Source: Promicromonosporaceae bacterium (GTDB lineage: Bacteria > Actinomycetota > Actinomycetes > Actinomycetales > Cellulomonadaceae). Taken from it: DNA of 8,672 bases. The notes beneath the pieces were generated by a model that worked only from the letters and a program-made list of their open reading frames with translations, made no database searches and was not told the DNA's origin. Within the stretch, counting starts at the first letter, position 1. Every line of letters begins with the position of its first letter. The translations under genes and the position numbers were made by a program. Positions 1 to 6,683 of the stretch are shown here, in pieces. The DNA lies in contig WQZL01000106.1 in assembly GCA_009780755.1 (NCBI GenBank), forward strand, positions 1 to 8,672, in the 5' to 3' direction.

Positions 1-1394
1 AAGGGGTTGGCGAACGAGGTGGGCAGGAAGTTACCCTGCACCGTGCGGGTCGGGGTGGCCGAACCCTCGGGCCAGGTAGCCATCGGGAACTCGCCCATCA
101 CGGCCGAGACGGTGTTGGCCGGCGGAACGGTTTCCCAGGTGACGCGAATGTTGATATCGGCTAGGGCCTGGGTAATCACGGCGTCATAAGACTGCGTGAA
201 GATGATGGAGGGCATGGTCACGTCGAAGCCGTCTTCCCAGCCCGCCTCGGCCATTAGTTCCAGGGCGCGGTCGAGGTCGTAGGCGAACATGGTGTTCAGC
301 GCGGGGTCGTAGGCCGCAGTGCCGGGGAAGAACATCTGGGTGACTGGCGTGCCGAAGCCGTCGCCTATCACCTGTACGAAGGCCTCACGCGGCATGGCGT
401 AGTTGATGGCCTGACGGACGCGAAGGTCGCCCAGCGCGGGCACCATGTCACCGGCGCGGTCGAGGATGCGCAGGGTGTGCAGCGCGGTGCCATCCACCTC
501 AGTCATGGTGTAACCGGCGGCGGTCAGGTCGGCGATGGAGTGGGCATCTACGGAAAGCCAGTCGATTTGGCCGGCGCGGAAGGCGTTCTCGACGGCGGTG
601 GCGTCGGCGATCACGGTAACGGTGACGGTCTCAAAGGGGAAGAGGCCGATGTTCCAGTGGTCATCGCGGCGCACCAGCGTCCAGGAGGAGCCGGGCACGG
701 TGGCGTCGTGGTTGATGGTGTAGGCGCCAGAACCCATCGGGAACTGAGCCTGGTCGGGGTCGTCGAGATAGTCCAGGTGACCGATGACGCCATTGGCGAG
801 TACCAGGGAGTTGAGCAGGCCGACATCGGGGGCAGAGAAGTTGAAGACCAGGGTGAAGTCATCGGCGGCCTCGACCGACTCGACCATCTGCATGGCAGCC
901 TGGTTCGGGCCGGCCGTGGTGCGGATGTGTTCCTGGGTGGCCGCAGCGTGGTGGGCGTTTACCTGATCGCCGTTGGCGAAGAACATGTCTTGGCGCAGCG
1001 TCATGGTTAGAGTCAGGCCATCGGGCGAGAACTCCCATGATTCGGCGGCCTGTGGTTGCGGAGTACCATCGGCGCCCTGGGTGAGCAGGCGGTCATAGAC
1101 GGAGGCCCAAATAAAGGCATCTGTACCGCCGATGACGTTGGCAACATCGAAACCGGCTGGTTCACGCTGCACGGAGATGCGCAGTTCAGTGGGGGCGTCT
1201 ACGGGCGGGACGGCCGGGCTTTCGGTGGGGTCGGGGTCAACTGGTTGGTCGGTGGCAGGAGCATCGGTGGCGGGAGTACCCGCGTCGCCGTTGTCGTCGC
1301 CGGTACCGCAGGCGCTCAGGCCCAGCAGGGACAGGGCGGCAATCGCGGCAATGCCTGCGCGGCGCCAGGTGAAGCGAGGGGCTGTGGTCTTCAT
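1..1394 (-). CDS. ABC importer substrate-binding lipoprotein, family 5 (3' end outside window)
   Basis: This is the extracytoplasmic solute-binding subunit of an ABC importer of the SBP_bac_5 (oligopeptide/dipeptide/nickel/oligosaccharide) family. The frame is open from the ATG at 1394-1392 to the window edge, about 464 codons; family members are usually 500-600 residues, so the last part is missing. The N-terminus has basic residues (K2, R7, R11, R12), a hydrophobic stretch and a lipobox LSAC with the lipidated Cys at residue 29. A Gly/Asp/Pro/Thr-rich linker follows to about residue 65. Family hallmarks are ELRIS near the mature start, VYDRLL, AESWEFSPDGLTLTMTLR and VRQAINYAMPREAF. An AAGGAAG Shine-Dalgarno (1405-1411) lies 10 bases before the start. 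Family 5 proteins usually carry peptides, but some bind oligosaccharides. The neighbouring glycosidases and shared operator-like sites make a rhamnose- or xylose-containing glycoside the better guess. The permease and ATPase genes would lie beyond the left edge. Family is certain; substrate is inferred. Confidence 0.93.
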   Translation of the reverse strand, partial: MKTTAPRFTWRRAGIAAIAALSLLGLSACGTGDDNGDAGTPATDAPATDQPVDPDPTESPAVPPVDAPTELRISVQREPAGFDVANVIGGTDAFIWASVYDRLLTQGADGTPQPQAAESWEFSPDGLTLTMTLRQDMFFANGDQVNAHHAAATQEHIRTTAGPNQAAMQMVESVEAADDFTLVFNFSAPDVGLLNSLVLANGVIGHLDYLDDPDQAQFPMGSGAYTINHDATVPGSSWTLVRRDDHWNIGLFPFETVTVTVIADATAVENAFRAGQIDWLSVDAHSIADLTAAGYTMTEVDGTALHTLRILDRAGDMVPALGDLRVRQAINYAMPREAFVQVIGDGFGTPVTQMFFPGTAAYDPALNTMFAYDLDRALELMAEAGWEDGFDVTMPSIIFTQSYDAVITQALADINIRVTWETVPPANTVSAVMGEFPMATWPEGSATPTRTVQGNFLPTSFANP

Positions 1395-1404
1395 TAGGAG
1401 ATGA

Positions 1405-1411
1405 CTTCCTT
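1405..1411 (-). promoter_or_regulatory. Ribosome binding site of the binding-protein gene
   Basis: On the minus strand this reads AAGGAAG, with 10 bases before the ATG at 1394. It supports that start, which is also the one giving a complete lipoprotein signal peptide. Confidence 0.7.
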
Positions 1412-1488
1412 GTCTCTAGTTGGCTTATCTGTTGGCGGGACGCCGCTTTTGGTGGTGGCGCCTTTTCCGTGTTGTAGCAACGAACAGG

Positions 1489-1518
1489 AACGTACTCGAC
1501 GCGGCAACCGATTGTCAA
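1489..1518 (-). promoter_or_regulatory. Probable promoter of the binding-protein gene
   Basis: The minus strand has a perfect TTGACA -35 box (1513-1518), an 18-base spacer and TACGTT (1489-1494) as a -10 candidate, which matches the consensus at three of six positions. Transcription would start near 1482 and leave a leader of about 90 bases. The -35 box lies inside the two overlapping operator-like sites at 1503-1527, so a bound repressor would block RNA polymerase. The -35 is convincing; the -10 is weak. Confidence 0.5.
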
Positions 1519-1527
1519 CCGGTTGCC
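1503..1527. promoter_or_regulatory. Two overlapping LacI-type operators before the binding-protein gene
   Basis: Site A (1503-1516) is GGCAACCGATTGTC and site B (1514-1527) is GTCAACCGGTTGCC. They share three bases, and their central CG steps lie 11 bp apart, about one helical turn. The outer halves, GGCAACCG and CGGTTGCC, also form an 8-bp inverted repeat. Site B contains the 10-bp perfect palindrome CAACCGGTTG. The central CG and the CAAC/GTTG arms are typical of LacI-family operators. The sites cover the TTGACA -35 box, which implies repression. The repressor gene is not in the window. Confidence 0.72.
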
Positions 1528-1660
1528 AGCCGCATGTCGATTTGACGTCACCATAACCATCTCCCGCGCGCCACCACCGCATTCTCCCCGCTCACTGCTT
1601 CGCCCAGCAAAACGTTTTCCTTCCTCCGCTCGCCTTAACCATGCTTTTTCATCCCTACTT

Positions 1661-1674
1661 GTCAACCGGTCGCC
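1661..1674. promoter_or_regulatory. Third, weaker LacI-type operator-like site
   Basis: GTCAACCGGTCGCC matches site B (1514-1527) at 13 of 14 positions, differing only by C for T at 1671. Its centre is 147 bp from that of site B, close to 14 turns of B-DNA, as expected for an auxiliary operator that allows looping. It also overlaps a second minus-strand TTGACA (1660-1665), but I see no convincing -10 after it. It lies just downstream of the rhamnosidase stop and upstream of the binding-protein gene. Confidence 0.5.
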
Positions 1675-1709
1675 AAACTTTCCGCCCCCTCAGCGTGGCC
1701 GGGCGACCG

Positions 1710-4352
1710 CTAAGGCGTGCGGTTGCGGATTGAGCCGCGCCAGGCTGGGCCTGTGACCGGCATCCCGGTGCCGTCGGGGAAGATCACCGTCGCCTCGGTG
1801 GCGGGCGGCAGTTCGACGTTCACGGTCAACTCGCCTGCGGCCTGCTGCCACTCAACGCGAATAAGGCCCTGCGGAGTCAGATGCTCGCCCTTGGCCCAGG
1901 TCAGCCCGCCACCAGGCACAGGCACAATGATCGCCTGCGTCCACGCCACCGAATCCTCCGCTTGTCGCAGGCCGAGTACATGTGTGTGCAGGAACTCCGC
2001 GACGGCACCCTTCGAGTAGTGGTTGAGTGAGTCGTGGGCGCCCTGCTCGTCGATGCCCTCCCAATCCTCCCAGATGGTGGTGGCGTCGTGGTCAATCATG
2101 TACAGCCAAGACGGTGGAGTGCGGCGTAGCAGCAGTTCGTAGGCTAGATCGGTGTGGCCGGCATCGACCAACACCGGCAGCAGGAAGGCGGTGGAGAGGA
2201 AGCCGGTGGACAGGTGCGTGTCGTTTGCGCGGATCAGTTCGACCAGACGCGCGGCGGCGGCCTCCCGCAACCTGTCGGGGATGAGACCGAAGGCCAGAGC
2301 GCGAACGTAGGCGGCCTGGGTGTCGGTGGCGGTGCGACCATCGGCGGCAAGAAACTCCGTGCACCAGGCATCGCGGGTGTTTTCCGCAAGCGTCGCATAG
2401 CGGGCGGCATCCTCGGGCCTGCCCAGCGCTTCAGCGATCTTGGCGCAGGTGGCGGCGCTGCGGTGCAGATAAGCCGTGCCGACCTCTCCCTTGTCGGCCA
2501 TGAACCAGACGGACGGGTTGGTCTGCATGGCGCCGACGCGGGTGCCGCCGGCGGCCTTGGACACCGGCTCTAGCCACTCACCCCAATGGAAGGAACCATC
2601 CCAGATGAACTGCTCATGCGGGGCCGGGTCTGCTGAGCGTTCCCGGCGTGTGTGATGCCGCTTGGTGGCGGCTGTTTCGGCAGCCCAATCTACGAAGCGA
2701 GTCATCGCCTGCCAGTTCTCCCCCAGGGTGGCGACGGAGCCGTAGGCCCGGTACATCTCCCAGGGCACATAAACTATGGCGTCGGCCCAGCCAGCCGAAC
2801 CGGCCATCATCGCCATTTGCTGGGCCAGATTGGTCTTTAGGCGACGGTGATCGGGGGAGAAAGAGGCGATGCGCCCGTCGGGCAGCTGGTCGTCGCGCAC
2901 GGATTGCAGCCATTTGCGGGTGAAGCCGAGCACATCAAACAGGCGGGTGGCCGTCGGCGCGAACACCTGGTAGTCGCCCGTCCACCCGAGGCGTTCGCGG
3001 GTGGGGCAATCGGTGGGAACGTCCACGGCGTTGCCCAGAAAACTCCACCGAGTAATCTCGTGCAACTTGTTCAGGTCATCATCGGAGCATTCGAAGGCAC
3101 CGGTGGGGACCAGGTCGGTATGTACCACCTGCATTTGGATGCTGGCCGGGTCGAGGGGGGCGCCGTCGCGGCGGAGGCGTGCGTAACGGAAGCCGTGAAC
3201 GGTGTGTCTCGGCTCGAAGACGCCGTCCGTTCCATCGGAGATGACTTCGTCCCGTTGGATGAAGACGCAAGTGTCTTCGCCAGGGCGCACCGAGTCGAGG
3301 TGGGTGGTGTCGAGGTCGCCATCGGGGCCGACATATTCGCCGTAGTCGATGGTAGTTAGGGTGCCTGCGGGGCCAAGATCGCTCAGGCGTAGCCAGCCGG
3401 AGGCGTTTTGCCCAAAATCGATCACCCATTCGCCAGGAGCGCGTTCCGTGATGACGCGGGGGGAGAGCCTCTGGACGACGCGGGTGGGCGGGGCGGGCGA
3501 CCAGGAGGGAGCGGGGGCCAAGACCTGATCGAGCAATACCGGCGCCGAGGGGGTGGCAGACGGGTCAAGGCGCAGGTCGGTGGTCTGCCCTTCCATGAGG
3601 CTGGCCCTGGTGATGTTTGACGTGCGAGCCTGCCAGGTCTCATCGGTGATGAGCTTCGTGGTCGGACCAAGGTGCAATTCAGCGCGGACCCCGAGTACCT
3701 CTCCCCACGATCCCTCACTGCGGTGAGCGCCCACCTGGCCCCAGAACCAGCCATCGGTGAGTACGAAGACGAGGCAGTTTTCGCCGGGTTGCAGCAGAGC
3801 AGTGACGTCGTAAGCCTGCGCGTAAAGCGTCTCATCGTAAGAGGTGGTACCGGGTGTGAGTTCGCTATTGCCGATGCGCTGACCGTTTAAAAAAGCCTCG
3901 TAGACGCCGGTGGCGGTGGCGTAAAGACGAGCGCGGGGCGGCAGTTCGACAAGCGGAAAAGTAGCGTACAGCTCGTGGCCGGGACGCTGGCCTGCCGGAA
4001 TGGTGAAGTCGGCGGCAGGGGGCGTAATCCAGCGAGCCGTCCAGTCTTCTGCGAATAGGCCAGCCTCAAAGGCGTGCCAATCGGACCAGGCCGAGGCCGT
4101 ATCGCTGTCATGGGCCTGTACCCGCCAGCGCACCCGCTGGCCGCTAGTCAGTGCCGGGAAAGGCCAGTAAGTTCCGCTGCCCTCGGCTGTCCTCGTCTGC
4201 GGAATACCGCCGCCGATCACCGCCTCGATGCGGGTGCTGGGAAAGCTGCCACCCTTGGCCGGGGGGCGCCAGCTGAGGCACGGCGTTGGGCCGGAGGTCA
4301 AGAAGGCGTCGCCACCTGCGTCGATGCGAAGGTCATAAGGTGCCGTGGTCAT
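1710..4352 (-). CDS. Alpha-L-rhamnosidase, glycoside hydrolase family 78, cytoplasmic
   Basis: The predicted enzyme has 880 residues and removes terminal alpha-L-rhamnose from oligosaccharides or plant glycosides by an inverting mechanism. In order it shows an N-terminal beta-sandwich (about 1-100, with LSWRP), the rhamnosidase N domain (about 115-280, with GVYEAFLNGQRIG and GWFWGQVG), a second beta domain (about 290-410, with DFGQNASGW and HGFRYARL), the (alpha/alpha)6 catalytic barrel (about 415-790) and a C-terminal beta domain (about 795-875, with VPGGGLTWAKG). The family signature DCPTRERLGWTGD starts at D448; E453 is the likely general acid. ATTIWEDWEG supplies E762 as the likely general base, and SLNHYSKGAV follows. 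There is no signal peptide or anchor, so it should act in the cytoplasm on imported substrate. The start has a GAGGAA Shine-Dalgarno. It is divergent from the GH43 gene and upstream of the binding-protein gene on the same strand. Length and domains are complete. Confidence 0.95.
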   Translation of the reverse strand: MTTAPYDLRIDAGGDAFLTSGPTPCLSWRPPAKGGSFPSTRIEAVIGGGIPQTRTAEGSGTYWPFPALTSGQRVRWRVQAHDSDTASAWSDWHAFEAGLFAEDWTARWITPPAADFTIPAGQRPGHELYATFPLVELPPRARLYATATGVYEAFLNGQRIGNSELTPGTTSYDETLYAQAYDVTALLQPGENCLVFVLTDGWFWGQVGAHRSEGSWGEVLGVRAELHLGPTTKLITDETWQARTSNITRASLMEGQTTDLRLDPSATPSAPVLLDQVLAPAPSWSPAPPTRVVQRLSPRVITERAPGEWVIDFGQNASGWLRLSDLGPAGTLTTIDYGEYVGPDGDLDTTHLDSVRPGEDTCVFIQRDEVISDGTDGVFEPRHTVHGFRYARLRRDGAPLDPASIQMQVVHTDLVPTGAFECSDDDLNKLHEITRWSFLGNAVDVPTDCPTRERLGWTGDYQVFAPTATRLFDVLGFTRKWLQSVRDDQLPDGRIASFSPDHRRLKTNLAQQMAMMAGSAGWADAIVYVPWEMYRAYGSVATLGENWQAMTRFVDWAAETAATKRHHTRRERSADPAPHEQFIWDGSFHWGEWLEPVSKAAGGTRVGAMQTNPSVWFMADKGEVGTAYLHRSAATCAKIAEALGRPEDAARYATLAENTRDAWCTEFLAADGRTATDTQAAYVRALAFGLIPDRLREAAAARLVELIRANDTHLSTGFLSTAFLLPVLVDAGHTDLAYELLLRRTPPSWLYMIDHDATTIWEDWEGIDEQGAHDSLNHYSKGAVAEFLHTHVLGLRQAEDSVAWTQAIIVPVPGGGLTWAKGEHLTPQGLIRVEWQQAAGELTVNVELPPATEATVIFPDGTGMPVTGPAWRGSIRNRTP

Positions 4353-4356
4353 TTTA

Positions 4357-4362
4357 TTCCTC
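4357..4362 (-). promoter_or_regulatory. Ribosome binding site of the rhamnosidase gene
   Basis: On the minus strand this reads GAGGAA, followed by TAAA and the ATG at 4352. The spacing is a little short but supports this start. Confidence 0.7.
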
Positions 4363-4392
4363 GGTTCGATCTGCTTTGGTCGATTGGCGGGT

Positions 4393-4422
4393 AGCGTACC
4401 TGAAGTTATGTCTCATCGGCAA
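4393..4422 (-). promoter_or_regulatory. Possible rhamnosidase promoter
   Basis: The minus strand has TTGCCG (4417-4422), an 18-base spacer and TACGCT (4393-4398). This resembles the layout proposed for the binding-protein gene (TTGACA, 18 bases, TACGTT), again with the -35 inside an operator-like palindrome. Both boxes are imperfect, so the call rests mainly on the parallel between the two sites. Confidence 0.35.
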
Positions 4423-4431
4423 TCGATTGCC
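4418..4431. promoter_or_regulatory. Perfect 14-bp palindromic LacI-type operator between divergent glycosidase genes
   Basis: GGCAATCGATTGCC is a perfect palindrome with a central CG. It is related to the sites at 1503-1527, and all four fit GKCAAYCGRTYGYC. It sits in the 161-base divergent region and overlaps the best -35 candidates in both directions, so one bound repressor could silence both the rhamnosidase and GH43 genes. Confidence 0.72.
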
Positions 4432-4456
4432 AGACTCGAGTTGTGTCGGCCATACT
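4427..4456 (+). promoter_or_regulatory. Possible GH43 promoter
   Basis: The plus strand has TTGCCA (4427-4432), an 18-base spacer and CATACT (4451-4456), with four or five matches to consensus in each box. The start point would be near 4463, giving a leader of about 50 bases. The -35 overlaps the operator palindrome. Confidence 0.4.
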
Positions 4457-4502
4457 TCTCCTATCCGTCGCTTGGCGGACTACCCCGTCATCGCCAGTCT
4501 TT

Positions 4503-4506
4503 GGAG
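4503..4506 (+). promoter_or_regulatory. Ribosome binding site that decides the GH43 start
   Basis: GGAG lies 7 bases before the ATG at 4514. The same frame is open back to an ATG at 4286, but that extension runs through the operator and overlaps the start of the divergent rhamnosidase gene. GH43 homology begins only after 4514. Confidence 0.7.
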
Positions 4507-4513
4507 CAGCATC

Positions 4514-6037
4514 ATGGCCTCCCCTGCAAACGCGCCCATCCTGCCCGGTTACTACCCCGACCCCTCCATCTGCCGCGTGGGAAATCGCTACTACCTGACG
4601 AATTCCTCGTTTGAATACTTCCCTGGCCTGCCCCTGCACGCCTCCTTTGACTTGCTCACCTGGGAACCTATCGGCAACGCGCTCGACCGCCCCGAACAAT
4701 TGCCGGTGCAGACGGGTGAAGCCGGGGCCAGTGGCGGCATCTACGCTCCGACCATCCGACATCACGACGGACGATTCTGGCTAGCCACCACAAACATCCA
4801 CGAGGTGCGGCGCGGCCACCTGATCGTGTGGGCCGCCGACCCGGCAGGCCCGTGGAGTGACCCGGTTTACACCACCGGCGCGTTCGGCATCGACCCCGAC
4901 CTGGCTTGGGATGAACACGGCATCTGCCGCCTAACCTGGCATGATGTGATGCGCGGCGGCATTTCGCAGGTTCCGGTAAACCCGGAGACCGGCGAACTGC
5001 TCGGCGAGCCGAAGGTGATCTGGCGCGGCACCGGTGGCTCAAACCCGGAGGGGCCGCATGTGTATCAACGCGGCGGCTGGTGGTATCTGCTCATTGCCGA
5101 GGGCGGCACCGGGACAGGTCACATGGTTACGGTCGCGCGTTCACGCAACATCGACGACCCCTACGAGTCGAATCCGGCTAACCCGATTCTCACCCACCGA
5201 TCCACCAACGACCCGGTGCAGGCCACCGGGCATGGCGATCTGGTCGAGTTAACCGATGGCTCCTGGGCGATGGTGCATCTGGGTACTCGCCCACGTGGCT
5301 CATTCCCGCGCTGGCACACCAATGGCCGCGAGACATTCCTGGTCGGCATCAACTGGCGGCACGATGACGGCGCCATCTGCATCTGCATCGAACCCGACGC
5401 GGAGAGTGGCGACTGCCCTGGTGCCTGGCCGACGGTGGATGAAGGCCGGTTTGTGGTGCCCGAACGCCTCTCATCCTTTACCGATAGGTTTACCGGCGAG
5501 CGACTGCACCCTCGCTGGATCTCTCCCGGCGCCGCCCCCGCCACCTTTGCCACCACCGGACAAGGGGGACTCACCCTGACCCAAGGGCGCGCGGCTGCCG
5601 AGCGCGACGCGGCTTGCCTACTCGCCACCCGGGTTACCGATCTTTACTGGTCGGCCACGGTAGCGGCGAGCGGCGATCTGGCCCTGGTTGTCCGTGTCGA
5701 TGACGCCCATCAAGCTCTCGTGCAGCGCATCGGTGAAACCATCACCGCGCGAGCCTCCATCGGCCCGCTTACTCAGGAGTTGGGCGCGGGCCTCGTGCCT
5801 CCCGAGGCTAGCCTGACGATTCGAGCCGAGACGACCGGCGCTGCTCCTGGGCAGCGCTCCGGCCCCGACCGGCTCCGCCTCGGCTTTGAGGTGTCCGGCG
5901 AGTTCACGGAGTTGGCCACCCTTGATGGCCGATACATATCCACCGAGGTAGCCGGTGGCTTCACCGGTCGCACTATCGGCCTAGAAGCCCTCAGCCCCCA
6001 GGCCCAAGTACAAGCCTTCACCTACACCGCCCTCTAG
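4514..6037 (+). CDS. GH43 beta-xylosidase / alpha-L-arabinofuranosidase, cytoplasmic
   Basis: The predicted product has 507 residues and is an inverting exo-glycosidase of family 43. It most resembles the bacterial XynB-like beta-xylosidases, which release xylose (sometimes arabinose) from the non-reducing end of xylo-oligosaccharides. The five-bladed propeller spans about residues 8-310. Catalytic residues visible by motif are D16 in YYPDPSI (base), D127 in GIDPDL (pKa modulator) and E179 in NPEGPHVY (acid). The spacing matches the known Asp15/Asp128/Glu187 pattern of the Geobacillus enzyme. SSFEYFPGLPL and ALDRPEQL are further family motifs. From about residue 315 a beta-sandwich of the GH43 C-terminal type follows, opening with FTDRFTGERLHPRW. 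No signal peptide is seen, so it should act on imported substrate. It is divergent from the rhamnosidase gene with a shared operator-like palindrome. Its TAG overlaps the stop of the convergent membrane-protein gene. Xylosidase versus arabinofuranosidase cannot be settled from sequence. Confidence 0.93.
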   Translation: MASPANAPILPGYYPDPSICRVGNRYYLTNSSFEYFPGLPLHASFDLLTWEPIGNALDRPEQLPVQTGEAGASGGIYAPTIRHHDGRFWLATTNIHEVRRGHLIVWAADPAGPWSDPVYTTGAFGIDPDLAWDEHGICRLTWHDVMRGGISQVPVNPETGELLGEPKVIWRGTGGSNPEGPHVYQRGGWWYLLIAEGGTGTGHMVTVARSRNIDDPYESNPANPILTHRSTNDPVQATGHGDLVELTDGSWAMVHLGTRPRGSFPRWHTNGRETFLVGINWRHDDGAICICIEPDAESGDCPGAWPTVDEGRFVVPERLSSFTDRFTGERLHPRWISPGAAPATFATTGQGGLTLTQGRAAAERDAACLLATRVTDLYWSATVAASGDLALVVRVDDAHQALVQRIGETITARASIGPLTQELGAGLVPPEASLTIRAETTGAAPGQRSGPDRLRLGFEVSGEFTELATLDGRYISTEVAGGFTGRTIGLEALSPQAQVQAFTYTAL

Positions 6038-6567
6038 GCGGGAGGTGGCGCGGTAGCGGGAGATGGCCCCACAGGTGGCGGCTTGCGCAACATCACTTCC
6101 GGCATCACCAGCCATAGGCCCAGCAACCCGGCCAGCGCCACCCCTCCGGCGATGAGTCCGGCCGCATGGGAGACCACCACGTCGAAAACAAACGATGTGA
6201 CCCCGGCCACTAGCAGGCCCAGCATCACCAGCGCGACCCGCATCAAGTGATCCGCCTCACGTACCACCACGGGTTTACGGCGCTTCCGGAACAGCGCCCG
6301 ATGAATGGACACCGGCGCAATCACCAGTCCCGTCGTCGTGGCTGCAACACCCACCAGCACGAGATACAGCCCCCGCTGCCACGTCGTGAGCGTCGCAAAC
6401 ACCGTTTGGAAGGGCAAGGTCAACAAAAACCCGGTGAGAATCTGCACCCCGGTTTGCATAACGCGCAACTCTTGCAGCAGCTCCGACCAGTTACGATCGG
6501 CGCGCTGGGCTGGCGTCTCTAGCTGTTCCCTCGGCTCGGCATCCGCCGCTGGAATATTCGTAGTCAT
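6034..6567 (-). CDS. Four-helix membrane protein, DUF6328 type
   Basis: This 177-residue protein of unknown function resembles the actinobacterial DUF6328 family. A charged cytoplasmic-looking N-terminus (1-36) ends in the family-like stretch NWSELLQELRVMQTGVQIL. Four hydrophobic segments follow at about 38-58, 66-88, 108-132 and 134-157. A basic loop (RALFRKRRKP, about 90-99) separates helices 2 and 3, and a Pro/Ala-rich tail closes the protein. No catalytic motif or signal peptide is seen. The start at 6567 has no clear Shine-Dalgarno; the bases just before it read GGGTGG. It lies 116 bases downstream of ileS on the same strand and could be co-transcribed with it, but the large inverted repeat between them may prevent this. 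It converges with the GH43 gene, with the stop codons overlapping. The gene looks real and complete; family assignment is from memory of the motif. Confidence 0.82.
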   Translation of the reverse strand: MTTNIPAADAEPREQLETPAQRADRNWSELLQELRVMQTGVQILTGFLLTLPFQTVFATLTTWQRGLYLVLVGVAATTTGLVIAPVSIHRALFRKRRKPVVVREADHLMRVALVMLGLLVAGVTSFVFDVVVSHAAGLIAGGVALAGLLGLWLVMPEVMLRKPPPVGPSPATAPPPA

Positions 6568-6596
6568 CCACCCAGTCTGACACGAAACCCGGCCCC

Positions 6597-6676
6597 GCGA
6601 GATCGTTACTTTGAGTCGAGATCGTTAACTTGCGCAAGCGGAAAGTAACGATCTCGACTCAAAGTAACGATCTCGC
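6597..6676. repeat. 31-bp perfect inverted repeat with internally repeated arms
   Basis: Left arm 6597-6627 and right arm 6646-6676 are exact reverse complements over 31 bases, separated by an 18-base loop (6628-6645). Each arm contains the 11-mer CGAGATCGTTA twice (left: 6598-6608 and 6617-6627; right: as its complement at 6646-6656 and 6665-6675), giving a 19-bp period. The loop holds the palindrome CTTGCGCAAG (6629-6638). Lying 7 bases after the ileS stop, it could terminate or protect ileS mRNA, but there is no U-tract in either direction. A dispersed REP/MITE-like element or a protein-binding array are the alternatives. Confidence 0.88.
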
Positions 6677-6683
6677 ACTTCCA

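Larger units (their letters stand above)
1395..1709. other. Intergenic control region between rhamnosidase and binding-protein genes
   Basis: These 315 bases hold no credible gene. They contain the operator-like sites at 1503-1527 and 1661-1674, the promoter at 1489-1518 and the ribosome binding site at 1405-1411. No strong hairpin with a U-tract follows the rhamnosidase stop, so read-through from the rhamnosidase gene into the binding-protein gene is possible. Apart from these sites I see nothing here. Confidence 0.6.

Noticed and set aside
1237..1665. Minus-strand open frame beginning with TTG at 1665
   Set aside because: The start is the TTGACA element itself, the frame overlaps the lipoprotein gene, and the protein is Arg-rich and low in complexity like a shadow frame.
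4381..4387. CGATTGG half-site that might be a second operator before the rhamnosidase gene
   Set aside because: Only one half matches the motif; the other half does not, so chance is the simpler explanation.
4286..4513. 76-codon N-terminal extension of the GH43 frame
   Set aside because: It runs antisense through the rhamnosidase start and across the operator palindrome, shows no signal peptide or GH43 homology, and a good ribosome binding site lies just before 4514.
6597..6676. Classic rho-independent terminator or CRISPR-like repeat
   Set aside because: No U-tract follows on either strand, and there is only one inverted unit without spacers, so neither label fits.
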